Of a stretch of DNA of 11,264 nucleotides, positions 1-5,909 are shown piece by piece (the stretch's first letter is position 1; each line of letters starts with the position of its first letter). Source of the stretch: Streptosporangiaceae bacterium. GTDB lineage: Bacteria > Actinomycetota > Actinomycetes > Streptosporangiales > Streptosporangiaceae. The notes under the pieces were generated by a model, which worked only from the letters and a program-made list of their open reading frames with translations, was not told where the DNA came from and made no database searches. Where the stretch lies: NCBI GenBank assembly GCA_030045175.1, contig JASIBM010000584.1:1-11264 (forward strand), written 5' to 3'. A program made the position numbers and the translations under genes.

Positions 1-266
1 TCACAGAAGTACACCTCGTCGCCCGGTCGCATCAGCGTCACCGCCGGGCCGGTCGCCTCGACCACGCCGGCCCCGTCCCAGCCGAGCACGGCGGGCAGCG
101 TTCCGCCGATCGTCCCGCCGGAGCGGAGCTTGCAGTCGACGGGGTTGATGCCTGCCGCCCTCAGCCGCACCAGGACGTCGTGATCTGCGCGGATCTCGGG
201 TTCGGGCAGCTCAGCAACCCTGAGCACCTCCGGCCCGCCGACCGCAGTCATCAGTACCGCACGCAT
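1..266 (-). CDS. NAD(P)-dependent quinone oxidoreductase / zinc-type alcohol dehydrogenase family, N-terminal part
   Basis: The first 88 residues are visible; the gene runs off the left edge. The protein begins MRAVLMTAVGGPEVLRVAEL and contains the GroES-like N-terminal domain of the quinone oxidoreductase branch of medium-chain dehydrogenases, including AAGINPVDCKLRSG and LGWDGAGVVEATG followed by a GDEVYFC-type segment. Family members reduce quinones or enoyl/enone substrates with NADPH in the cytoplasm; the Rossmann domain that would confirm the cofactor is outside the window. The ATG at 266-264 is preceded by purine-rich GGGAAGAATGAGG, an acceptable ribosome binding site. It follows the peptide operon in the same direction but is separated from it by an ABC-ATPase remnant, so it is probably not part of the operon. 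Family assignment is firm; the substrate is unknown. Confidence 0.85.
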   Translation of the reverse strand, partial: MRAVLMTAVGGPEVLRVAELPEPEIRADHDVLVRLRAAGINPVDCKLRSGGTIGGTLPAVLGWDGAGVVEATGPAVTLMRPGDEVYFC

Positions 267-290
267 GACCTCATTCTTCCCGGATGCGGG

Positions 291-389
291 TCAGGGTTGG
301 TCGTGTGCGTGATACTCGCCGGCGTTGCGGGTGCGGTCGCTGATGACCTCGCCGTCGCGGAGTTCGATGACGCCCTGGCAGCGGGGAAG
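291..389 (-). pseudogene. C-terminal remnant of an ABC transporter ATPase
   Basis: An open frame with no start codon of its own reads LPRCQGVIELRDGEVISD and ends with TGA at 293-291. The core VIELRDGEVISD is the conserved end of many ABC ATPases, especially the MacB/LolD-type ATPases of ABC export and antibiotic-resistance systems, where it follows the H-loop. Everything upstream in this frame is the antisense-like shadow of the mauE-like gene, so only about 32 codons survive. The break lies within a few bases of the stop codon of the upstream mauE-like gene (392-394). I infer a deletion that removed most of a second ABC transporter and joined its tail to the end of the operon. A chance match is possible because the similarity rests on about a dozen residues. 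Confidence 0.5.
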
Positions 390-391
390 GC

Positions 392-946
392 TCACCACGG
401 ATCGCTGTTGGCTGCGGGCTGAACTCCCAGCAACGCGACGACATCTTCGGCGAAGATCGTCAGCATGGCGCCGGCCAGCCCGGCAGCGATCGTGAGCGCG
501 ATCTGCCACATGGGGACCGGCGCGCCGCCGCCTGCCACGCCGAGCACCGCCCCCATGACGGCGATGGCGGACAGCACGGCGTTCCGCCAGACCAGGCCGC
601 CGCCAAGCGGCTGGGAGGAGGCGCCAAAGCAGCGGCATGGCTCGGAATGCCCGCGATGTACCGCCACGGCCAGGCCGACGGCAAGGGTCAGGCACAGCGC
701 CGCGGCAACAGCCATCCCGGCCGTGGCCGTGGCCGGCACGGCCACCAGTGGCACCACCGCCACCTCTGCGGCCGCCAGCGCGACCGGTACCGTCATGGTC
801 CCGGTAAGCGGCAGCGGTACCCGGCTCAGCCAGGACCGGAAGGCCCGCCACGCTGCCTGGCCAGCCACCTTGGAGATGGCAGACACCGCGAAGACCGTTC
901 CTATGAGCATGCGGCATGCGATCGATGCGTCGGCTGCCCACGGCAT
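392..946 (-). CDS. MauE/DoxX-like redox-associated membrane protein
   Basis: A 184-residue integral membrane protein with about five hydrophobic segments (roughly residues 9-27, 53-71, 74-96, 120-140 and 143-165). It carries the short CRCFG motif (Cys104, Cys106) after the third segment and a SAISKV-type first helix, both typical of the MauE/DoxX family. In methylamine-utilisation loci MauE works with the thioredoxin-like MauD in forming the many disulfides of the small dehydrogenase subunit; the same pair is often found in other loci making Cys-rich secreted products. Here it is the last gene of an operon that also has a thioredoxin-like protein and a six-Cys peptide, so a role in thiol oxidation or electron transfer across the membrane is likely. 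I chose the ATG at 946 because GAGGGAG lies eight bases upstream; the stop of the preceding gene ends one base before this ATG, implying translational coupling. A longer frame upstream exists but is the shadow of the peptidase gene. Confidence 0.8.
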   Translation of the reverse strand: MPWAADASIACRMLIGTVFAVSAISKVAGQAAWRAFRSWLSRVPLPLTGTMTVPVALAAAEVAVVPLVAVPATATAGMAVAAALCLTLAVGLAVAVHRGHSEPCRCFGASSQPLGGGLVWRNAVLSAIAVMGAVLGVAGGGAPVPMWQIALTIAAGLAGAMLTIFAEDVVALLGVQPAANSDPW

Positions 947-947
947 G

Positions 948-1472
948 TCACTGACTCCCTCGCGGATGCGCTCCTTGCCGAGTCGACCGCACCTGCCCTG
1001 GCGCCGCCGTGGGACCTGGCCGCCTTGTTCCGGTGCCGAGGATGTCGCTGGCCGGCACCAGTCCCCAGAGCCGCGAGTCGCAGCTCGCGACCACATCGCC
1101 GAGCGCGACTACCGAGCGGGGCGGCACCACCGCCGTATGCACGATCGCCTTCCTGGCGACCTGGGGCACCGGATCGCCTGGCACCGCGGCGACGCGCTTG
1201 ATGATCCAGTTCTCCTGATTGGCGCCGGTAAGGCAGGCCGGCCGGCGCCGTGGCCGCAGCCCGCCGGGATCGGGTTCCCTGAAGACGACGAGCTGGCCAG
1301 TCCGCAGCTTGCCGACGCCGCATCGCCGGACCAGCACCCGGTCCCCGTCAAGCAGCGCAGGCTCCATGCTCGCGCCGCGGACCGTGACGATCGCGTATCG
1401 CCACCGGAACCCGGCCAGCATGACGATGCCGATGACAAGCACAGCGCCAACGGTAACCAGGGCGCCGGTCAT
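948..1472 (-). CDS. S26 family signal peptidase-like protease
   Basis: A 174-residue type I signal peptidase homologue. One N-terminal membrane helix (about residues 4-22) anchors a short extracytoplasmic catalytic domain. The Ser/Lys dyad is visible: Ser35 in VRGASMEP and Lys92 in WIIKRVAAVPGD; the box-E-like motif GDVVASCDSRLWG (residues 125-137) is also present. It is smaller than housekeeping SipS/LepB enzymes and has a Pro/Arg/Gly-rich tail after about residue 148. Such enzymes cleave after Ala-X-Ala. The start codon overlaps the stop of the ABC exporter gene as ATGA, and the stop lies one base from the next gene, so it is translationally coupled to both. The leader of the upstream peptide ends in Ala-Thr-Ala-Ala-Ala, and the ABC exporter lacks its own peptidase domain. 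I therefore infer that this enzyme is the dedicated leader peptidase; this is unproven. Confidence 0.88.
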   Translation of the reverse strand: MTGALVTVGAVLVIGIVMLAGFRWRYAIVTVRGASMEPALLDGDRVLVRRCGVGKLRTGQLVVFREPDPGGLRPRRRPACLTGANQENWIIKRVAAVPGDPVPQVARKAIVHTAVVPPRSVVALGDVVASCDSRLWGLVPASDILGTGTRRPGPTAAPGQVRSTRQGAHPRGSQ

Positions 1473-3361
1473 CGGGCGCTGACCTGATCGTCGGCCAGGG
1501 CGCCGCGGTATCCGGCCGCCTGCAGCCGGAACAGGTAGGCGTACCCGCCGTCCGCGGCAATCAGCTCATCATGCGTGCCCTGCTCGGCCACGGCGCCGTC
1601 CGCGAGGACCACGATGTTGTCAGCGGCGCGGATCGTGGGCAGGCGGTGCGAGATCAAGACGCAGGTGCGCCCGGCCCTGACCTGCGCCAGCCGCTGGTTG
1701 GTCGTGTGCTCGGCCTCCGCGTCCAGGCTCGCCATCGGCTCGTCGACGATCAGCAGGTCTCGGTTGGCGCGGATGAGCGCCCGTGCCATCGCGACCCGCT
1801 GGCGCTGCCCTCCGGACAGCGCCACCCCGGTCTGGGCGTTCTGGCCGCGCGGACCCGACATGTAGATGCGGGACAGCATCGTGTCGTAGCCGAGCGGGAG
1901 CCGGTCTATGTCGGCGGCGGCGCCAGCCAGCTCAGCGGCATGCCGGATGGCATCACGGTCGTCCAGCGCCGCCAGGTCGCCTACCCCGATGTTCTCGGCG
2001 GCAGTCAGCTCGTAGCACATGTGGTCCTGGAAGACACCCGCCATCCGCTCACGCAACATGGCCGGGTCGAATTCGCGGATGTCCGTGCCGTCCCAGCGGA
2101 TGCAGCCGCGCTGCGGGTCGTACATCCGGCACAGCAGCTTCACCAGGGTGCTCTTGCCCGACCCGTTGCGGCCGACGAGCGCCAGGTGCGTGCCGGCCGG
2201 CAAGGTCAGGCTGACCCCGCGCAGCACCCAGGGCAGGGCCGGGTGGTACCTGAACCACACGTTCTCCACGGTGATCTTGTCCCGCAGCGGCGGAACCGGG
2301 CGCGGCTGCGCCGGCACTGGCAGGTCGGGCGGGGCGTCGACCACGTCGGTGTAGGCAGTGAACGTGGTAACGGCCTGGGAGATGTCACCGAGCCCCGCGG
2401 CGATCTGGCTCATCGCCCCCTGCAACCCGAGGGCGGACATGATGAACAGGCTCACGTCGCCGACGGGGAACGCGCTGGCGCTGATCCGGGTCACGACCCA
2501 CACCAGGCCGCCGCCAACGGCCGCCGAGCTGAGCGCCCCGAGGCAGGATTCCACCCGGAGCAGGCGGCGGTCCAGCTTGCGCTCGGAGGTGCTGATGGCG
2601 TTCATCTCCACCAGGATCCGGCCGCGCAGGAATGCCCCGAGCCCGAACAGGCGCACCTCCGCCGCGGCGGCGGCGTTGCTGAGCAGCGAGCTGTAGGACT
2701 GCTGCCGCCTGGACCTGATCACGTTCTGGAAGGTCAGCTCGGCTTGCTTGTCGGCGTTCACCAGGCTGGCCCAGATGGCCAGGCACGCGGCGCCGACGAT
2801 CGCGGCAGCGAGCACCGGGCTGAGCAGGCACAGGCTGATCAGGAACGTGACCGTGGTGACCACTGCCTGAGTCATCCCGAGCAGCGACGCCGTCAGGTCG
2901 CTGGCCGTGGTCTGCGCGAGCTGACCGGTGAGCTGCAGCTTGTCCGCGAACTCCGGCGACTCGAAGCGCGAGATCCCAGGCCAGGAGGCCTCGGCCTGGT
3001 ACACGCGGTCATAGACCACCACGCGGACCGCCCGGCGCAGGTTCGCCTGCACGTACTGCTGTGCCTGCGGGACGGCCGCCGCGGCAATTCCCGTGACGCC
3101 GAGTGCCACGACCAGGGCGAGCAAGAGCTTGCTGTCAAGGCCGTGCTGCACTGGCACGTGCTGGCCGGGCCCGTGCGCGCCGACGAGCGTGTCCACCACC
3201 TCGCGCTGCAGCCACGCGCTGGCAGGCAGGATCAAGCCTGCCGCGACCGACGTCACGGCCAGGCCAGCTACCAGGAGCGGGGACGTCGACCACACGACGG
3301 CGGCGGCCGCGCGAGCGCTCCTGACCCGGCAGCGCCATCCGGTCGGACCGGCCGCTGTCAT
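1469..3361 (-). CDS. ABC exporter, fused membrane and ATPase domains
   Basis: A 630-residue half-transporter of the MsbA/multidrug-exporter type: a six-helix membrane domain (about residues 25-330) followed by an ATPase domain (about 360-610). The ATPase has all its motifs: Walker A GRNGSGKSTL (near residue 398), Q-loop VFQDH, signature LSGGQRQRVAMARAL (near 512), Walker B LLIVDEP (near 538) and H-loop LISHRLPT. It should work as a homodimer driving export with ATP hydrolysis. There is no N-terminal C39 peptidase domain, so if it exports the neighbouring Cys-rich peptide, another enzyme must remove the leader; the S26 protease encoded next fits. The ATG overlaps the stop of the thioredoxin-like gene (ATGA), and its own stop overlaps the start of the protease gene in the same way. 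Which substrate it carries is inferred only from the operon. Confidence 0.92.
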   Translation of the reverse strand: MTAAGPTGWRCRVRSARAAAAVVWSTSPLLVAGLAVTSVAAGLILPASAWLQREVVDTLVGAHGPGQHVPVQHGLDSKLLLALVVALGVTGIAAAAVPQAQQYVQANLRRAVRVVVYDRVYQAEASWPGISRFESPEFADKLQLTGQLAQTTASDLTASLLGMTQAVVTTVTFLISLCLLSPVLAAAIVGAACLAIWASLVNADKQAELTFQNVIRSRRQQSYSSLLSNAAAAAEVRLFGLGAFLRGRILVEMNAISTSERKLDRRLLRVESCLGALSSAAVGGGLVWVVTRISASAFPVGDVSLFIMSALGLQGAMSQIAAGLGDISQAVTTFTAYTDVVDAPPDLPVPAQPRPVPPLRDKITVENVWFRYHPALPWVLRGVSLTLPAGTHLALVGRNGSGKSTLVKLLCRMYDPQRGCIRWDGTDIREFDPAMLRERMAGVFQDHMCYELTAAENIGVGDLAALDDRDAIRHAAELAGAAADIDRLPLGYDTMLSRIYMSGPRGQNAQTGVALSGGQRQRVAMARALIRANRDLLIVDEPMASLDAEAEHTTNQRLAQVRAGRTCVLISHRLPTIRAADNIVVLADGAVAEQGTHDELIAADGGYAYLFRLQAAGYRGALADDQVSAR

Positions 3362-3894
3362 CGATGGCTGGCCGCGGCGGTCGTCTCGTAGCTGACCGCT
3401 TGCACAGACGCGCCGCGGGCGAGTATCGCCCCGTCGGCGTCGAGCAGGTAGATCCCTGGGTAGGCATTGTTGGCGAACGCGGTCGCTACCGTGCCGCGCC
3501 TGCGCTCGTGGATAACGGTCACCTTGCCGTCGAGGTCACGGATGAACGCCGCCACTTCCTCGCCTTCGCCGATGACGACCGCTACGGCCCGGCGTGCCCC
3601 GCCGACCGTCGCGGCGTGCTCGGCGAATGAGGGAAGCTGGTAGTGGCAGGGCATGCAGCCGGTGGTGAAGAACCCGACCAGGGACTGCTCGCCGCGCAGC
3701 CAGTCAAGTGAGACCGAGGTGCCGTCCATGGCCTTCGCCTTGAAATCAGGTATCTGGCTGCCTGGCGGCAGCCAGGGTGGCGCCACGGGGGCGGAGGCGA
3801 GCTCGCCAAGCCGCCGCACCCGGCGGGCGAGCAGCAAGATCAGCAGCAGATCGGCGGAGGCGAGCACGAGGGCGAATACGCTGACCGATGACAT
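3358..3894 (-). CDS. Membrane-anchored TlpA/MauD-like thioredoxin-fold protein
   Basis: A 178-residue protein with an N-terminal membrane anchor (about residues 4-23, followed by basic RRVRR) and a redoxin domain from about residue 44. The domain opens with PPGSQIPDF and has the active-site motif GFFTTGCMPCHYQLP, with Cys80-X-X-Cys83, and a later NNAYPGIYLLDADG stretch with the cis-proline expected of the fold. The length and layout match MauD and TlpA proteins, which act on the outer face of the membrane on thiols of secreted proteins. The ATG at 3894 is preferred to the GTG at 3906 because GAGGTGG lies eight bases before it. The stop overlaps the start of the ABC exporter gene. With the MauE-like protein at the end of the operon it forms a likely redox pair acting on the six-Cys peptide encoded just upstream. 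Whether it oxidises, isomerises or reduces disulfides cannot be told from sequence. Confidence 0.87.
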   Translation of the reverse strand: MSSVSVFALVLASADLLLILLLARRVRRLGELASAPVAPPWLPPGSQIPDFKAKAMDGTSVSLDWLRGEQSLVGFFTTGCMPCHYQLPSFAEHAATVGGARRAVAVVIGEGEEVAAFIRDLDGKVTVIHERRRGTVATAFANNAYPGIYLLDADGAILARGASVQAVSYETTAAASHR

Positions 3895-3945
3895 GTCGTT
3901 GACCACCTCAGAAGACGGATGCCGGGCCCGGTGCCGTGCGCGGGC

Positions 3946-3976
3946 CCGCCGCTACCGGGATCAGCGGTAGCGGCGG
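3946..3976 (-). promoter_or_regulatory. Strong hairpin between peptide gene and thioredoxin-like gene
   Basis: A perfect 12-bp inverted repeat, CCGCCGCTACCG and CGGTAGCGGCGG, with a 7-base loop lies 15 bases after the stop of the peptide gene and about 50 bases before the next gene. No T-run follows on the transcribed strand, so it is not a classic terminator. Such hairpins between a precursor gene and its processing genes commonly stabilise the precursor mRNA or let only part of transcription through, giving more peptide than enzyme. Part of it overlaps a second possible stem formed by two CGGGCCCG copies (3923-3930 and 3941-3948), so two alternative folds are conceivable. Function is inferred. 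Confidence 0.55.
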
Positions 3977-3991
3977 AGATCAGGTGGGCGC

Positions 3992-4177
3992 TTAGCAGCG
4001 ACCCCCCATCCAGAGGCCGCATGTGATGTGAACGCATAGCCTGCAGTAGCGGTACAGCCACGCGCCGTCGGCGGTCTCGGTCGAACTGCACCACTGGGAT
4101 GTGCACGCGGCAGCCGTCGCCTTGTGCGGGAGCAGGCTCTCGACTCGTTCGGAGAGTAGGGTCGTGATTCCGCTCAT
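3992..4177 (-). CDS. Six-cysteine secreted peptide precursor (candidate)
   Basis: I do not recognise a named family. The 61-residue product has two parts. Residues 1-24 are free of Cys, amphipathic and leucine-rich (LLSERVESLLP) and end in ATAAA; there is no continuous hydrophobic core, so it is not a normal Sec signal. Residues 25-61 hold six cysteines in the pattern C-x4-C-x14-C-x2-C-x4-C-x7-C, with the first at residue 25 and the last as the final residue, plus three tryptophans and two tyrosines (WLYRYC). The gene has a near-consensus AGGAGGT three bases before its ATG, clear evidence of translation. It leads an operon encoding a thioredoxin-like protein, ABC exporter, signal-peptidase-like protease and MauE-like protein, and lies opposite a sulfotransferase. 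I infer a leader-bearing precursor whose core is exported, cleaved after Ala24 and cross-linked by disulfides. A small structural or redox protein is the main alternative. Confidence 0.8.
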   Translation of the reverse strand: MSGITTLLSERVESLLPHKATAAACTSQWCSSTETADGAWLYRYCRLCVHITCGLWMGGRC

Positions 4178-4180
4178 GAC

Positions 4181-4187
4181 ACCTCCT
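4181..4187 (-). promoter_or_regulatory. Ribosome binding site of the six-Cys peptide gene
   Basis: On the minus strand AGGAGGT stands three bases before the ATG at 4177. It is the strongest Shine-Dalgarno match in the window and fixes the start of this small gene. The strength suggests that the peptide is meant to be made in larger amounts than the downstream enzymes. Confidence 0.85.
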
Positions 4188-4263
4188 GAGCGTTACGCCG
4201 GAGCGGACATCGGCATCGTGACACGGCGTGCTACTCGCGCCGTTCCGGCGGCATGACCCGCGG

Positions 4264-4303
4264 GGCTAGCGGCTCGCTACCACGGCGCTACCGGGTCGCT
4301 ACC
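4264..4303. promoter_or_regulatory. Array of 7-bp direct repeats at 11-bp spacing, candidate SARP operator
   Basis: Three exact copies of CGCTACC start at 4275, 4286 and 4297, each separated by four bases; a degenerate fourth copy, GGCTAGC, starts at 4264 in the same register. Heptamers with a period of 11 bp are the established binding layout of SARP activators, and a SARP gene lies 1.6 kb away at 5910. The array lies in the 178-bp space between the divergent peptide operon and sulfotransferase gene, so it could control either or both. No convincing -10 box stands at the usual 8 bp from the last repeat on either strand; CATAAC at 4330-4335 is a weak -10 candidate for the sulfotransferase gene. 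The repeat array is seen directly; its recognition by this SARP is inferred. Confidence 0.65.
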
Positions 4304-4355
4304 GTGACCAGTCGGGGTTGTTCCCCTCGCATAACCGTCGTGGCACGCTGCGTCC

Positions 4356-5798
4356 ATGGCCGAGGAAAATCTTGAAAATGGCGCTGCCGACCGGTCACGC
4401 GAGGTAAGTGAATGCCCGGACCCGGTGTTCATCTTGACCGCGAGCCGGTCGGGATCAACGCTGCTGCGGTTCATCTTGGACACCCATCCCGATTTCGCCT
4501 GCCCGCCGGAGACCATGATCACCGGGGCCTGCGTGTCCTTGCTGCGGAGCTGGGACATCCTGGAGAACGCCGGGTCAGGGACGCACCGGCCGGTCACCGC
4601 GCAGGTCCAGTTGCCCGCGGTGGCGATGGCGGCAGTGCGTGGCATCGTCGACCAGCTCTACGGCCGATACCTGGCGGGGAGAGGAAAGCCCCGCTGGTGC
4701 GACAAGTCGCTGGATAGCCTCTACAACGCGCGGTTGCTCGCCGACTTGTACCCGCAGGCCCGCTTCGTCTGCCTGTACCGGCACTGCATGGATGTGATCG
4801 CTTCTGGCGCGGAGGCATGTCCGTGGGGAGTGAGCCGGTTCGGATTCGACCCCTATGTCGCGCAGGTTCCCGGCAACACCGTGGCCGCGATCGGCGCGTA
4901 CTGGATCGACTGCGCTCAGGCGATGCTCGACTTCGAGCAACAGCAGCCTGGGCGCTGCTTCCGGCTGCGGTACGAAGACCTGGTGACGGTGCCAGAGCAC
5001 AAGACCGCGGAGCTGCTCGCCTTCCTCGGCGCTGCCCCGGCACCGGGCATCACCTCCGCGTGCTTCGCGGCGCCGCACGAAGGCGACGGCCCCGGCGACG
5101 AGAAGATCTGGTTCACCACGAGGGTGAGCGCGGATGCCGTTGGCCGCGGTGTCAGGGTTCCGGCGGCCGCGCTCCCCGATCCGCTGCGTGCCGCGATCAA
5201 CGAGGTCCTGGGCGCGCTCGGATACCGGCCAGTCGGTGCCGACTGGAACTCCGCCACCGGGCCGGTCGATCCCCGGCTGCCGCACTCGATACCGCGACCG
5301 CCCGGGTCGCAGGACACGACTGAGCGCGCGAGCCTGCCCGGACTCGCGGACTCTCGCCAGGACGGCGTGGCCGTCGCCGCCCGGATGCTGGACACCCGGA
5401 TCAGGCACCAGGCCGCCGCCGAGCCGGACGAGCCGCTGCGCCGCTGGCCAGGCCTGGCCGGCCAGATGGTCAGGCTGGTCGTATCCGACGAGCACAGGCA
5501 GGAGGAGGTGCTCTGGTCGTTCCAGGCAGCCCAGGCGGCCCAGGCGGCCCTGGCGGCTAACGAGCTGGCGGCTAACGGGCTGGCGCCCGACGGGCCGGTC
5601 ATGACGATGATCGCCGGTTCCGGCACCTGGCGCGCGCTGCTCGACGGCGAAGCCAACGTGATCACCGAGATCCGGGCCGGGCGGCTGCGGTGCGTGAACA
5701 GGCGCGACGCGCAGCGCGTCCGCTCGGATGAGGTGCACGCGATCGCCTGGCTGCTCGGGCTGGCCCAAGTCCCCCTAGTCAAACGGATAGGAGGGTAG
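4356..5798 (+). CDS. PAPS-dependent sulfotransferase with extra C-terminal domain
   Basis: A 480-residue cytoplasmic protein. The N-terminal two thirds form a sulfotransferase: the 5'-phosphosulfate loop is ILTASRSGSTLLRFIL (Ser30-Ser34 region) followed by THPDFACPPET, and the 3'-phosphate motif is FVCLYRHCMDVIASG (residues 137-151). LRYEDLV, near residue 206, is another conserved block. Such enzymes move sulfate from PAPS to a hydroxyl or amine of a small molecule or to tyrosine. After about residue 330 comes a second region, interrupted by an Ala-rich repeat linker (about 390-410) and ending in a segment GTWRALLDGEANVITEI...DEVHAIAWLLGL that resembles SCP2-like sterol-carrier folds; that call is weak. 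The ATG at 4356 lacks a clear Shine-Dalgarno. It diverges from the six-Cys peptide gene, whose core has two tyrosines, so peptide sulfation is an attractive but unproven role; a lipid or small-molecule acceptor is equally possible. Confidence 0.85.
   Translation: MAEENLENGAADRSREVSECPDPVFILTASRSGSTLLRFILDTHPDFACPPETMITGACVSLLRSWDILENAGSGTHRPVTAQVQLPAVAMAAVRGIVDQLYGRYLAGRGKPRWCDKSLDSLYNARLLADLYPQARFVCLYRHCMDVIASGAEACPWGVSRFGFDPYVAQVPGNTVAAIGAYWIDCAQAMLDFEQQQPGRCFRLRYEDLVTVPEHKTAELLAFLGAAPAPGITSACFAAPHEGDGPGDEKIWFTTRVSADAVGRGVRVPAAALPDPLRAAINEVLGALGYRPVGADWNSATGPVDPRLPHSIPRPPGSQDTTERASLPGLADSRQDGVAVAARMLDTRIRHQAAAEPDEPLRRWPGLAGQMVRLVVSDEHRQEEVLWSFQAAQAAQAALAANELAANGLAPDGPVMTMIAGSGTWRALLDGEANVITEIRAGRLRCVNRRDAQRVRSDEVHAIAWLLGLAQVPLVKRIGG
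5523..5585 (+). repeat. In-frame short tandem repeats in the sulfotransferase gene
   Basis: Three 9-bp units (CAGGCAGCC and twice CAGGCGGCC, encoding Gln-Ala-Ala) are followed by two 15-bp units, GCTAACGAGCTGGCG and GCTAACGGGCTGGCG (Ala-Asn-Glu/Gly-Leu-Ala). All units are multiples of three, so copy-number change would keep the frame. They encode a flexible Ala-rich linker inside the C-terminal region and may vary in length between strains. Confidence 0.75.
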
Positions 5799-5818
5799 CC
5801 ACCCAAAGATGACAGACT

Positions 5819-5846
5819 CACGATTCATCGTGATCGATGCTAAAAT
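5819..5846 (+). promoter_or_regulatory. Candidate promoter and palindromic operator of the SARP gene
   Basis: The space before the SARP gene is markedly richer in A+T than its surroundings. It holds TAAAAT at 5841-5846, close to a consensus -10 box, about 64 bases before the likely start codon. The palindrome CACGAT-TC-ATCGTG (5819-5832) covers where a -35 element would be, and CATCG-TGAT-CGATG (5826-5839) overlaps it. A repressor or activator could bind there. No good -35 hexamer is visible, which is common for activated actinobacterial promoters. Confidence 0.4.
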
Positions 5847-5909
5847 TGGACGAAAGGCATCCTAGTCACCATATCCTTCACCTATTTATGAATGGAATGG
5901 AGACTCGCA

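Noticed and set aside
465..1487. 340-residue open frame on the plus strand
   Set aside because: It runs antisense across two clear genes (MauE-like and S26 protease) and reads as Pro/Ala/Arg/Thr-rich noise typical of GC-rich DNA.
1571..3391. 606-residue open frame on the plus strand
   Set aside because: It is the antisense shadow of the ABC exporter gene; its translation is low-complexity Arg/Gly/Ala/His-rich without domains, whereas the minus strand has every ABC motif.
3946..3976. The 12-bp hairpin as a factor-independent terminator
   Set aside because: No T-run follows in the direction of transcription, and the downstream genes need read-through from the peptide promoter or a promoter I cannot see.
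3992..4177. The six-Cys peptide as a lanthipeptide, lasso peptide, thiopeptide or double-glycine bacteriocin
   Set aside because: No LanB/C/M, YcaO, radical SAM or lasso cyclase gene is in the window, the leader has no GG/GA site and the exporter has no C39 domain; disulfide chemistry fits the redox genes better.
4304..4335. A canonical SARP-dependent -10 box 8 bp after the last repeat
   Set aside because: The bases at that distance are G-rich and unlike a -10; the nearest candidate, CATAAC, is 26 bases downstream, so the promoter geometry stays unresolved.
4575..5768. 397-residue open frame on the minus strand
   Set aside because: Antisense to the sulfotransferase gene, which carries recognisable PAPS-binding motifs; the minus frame shows none.
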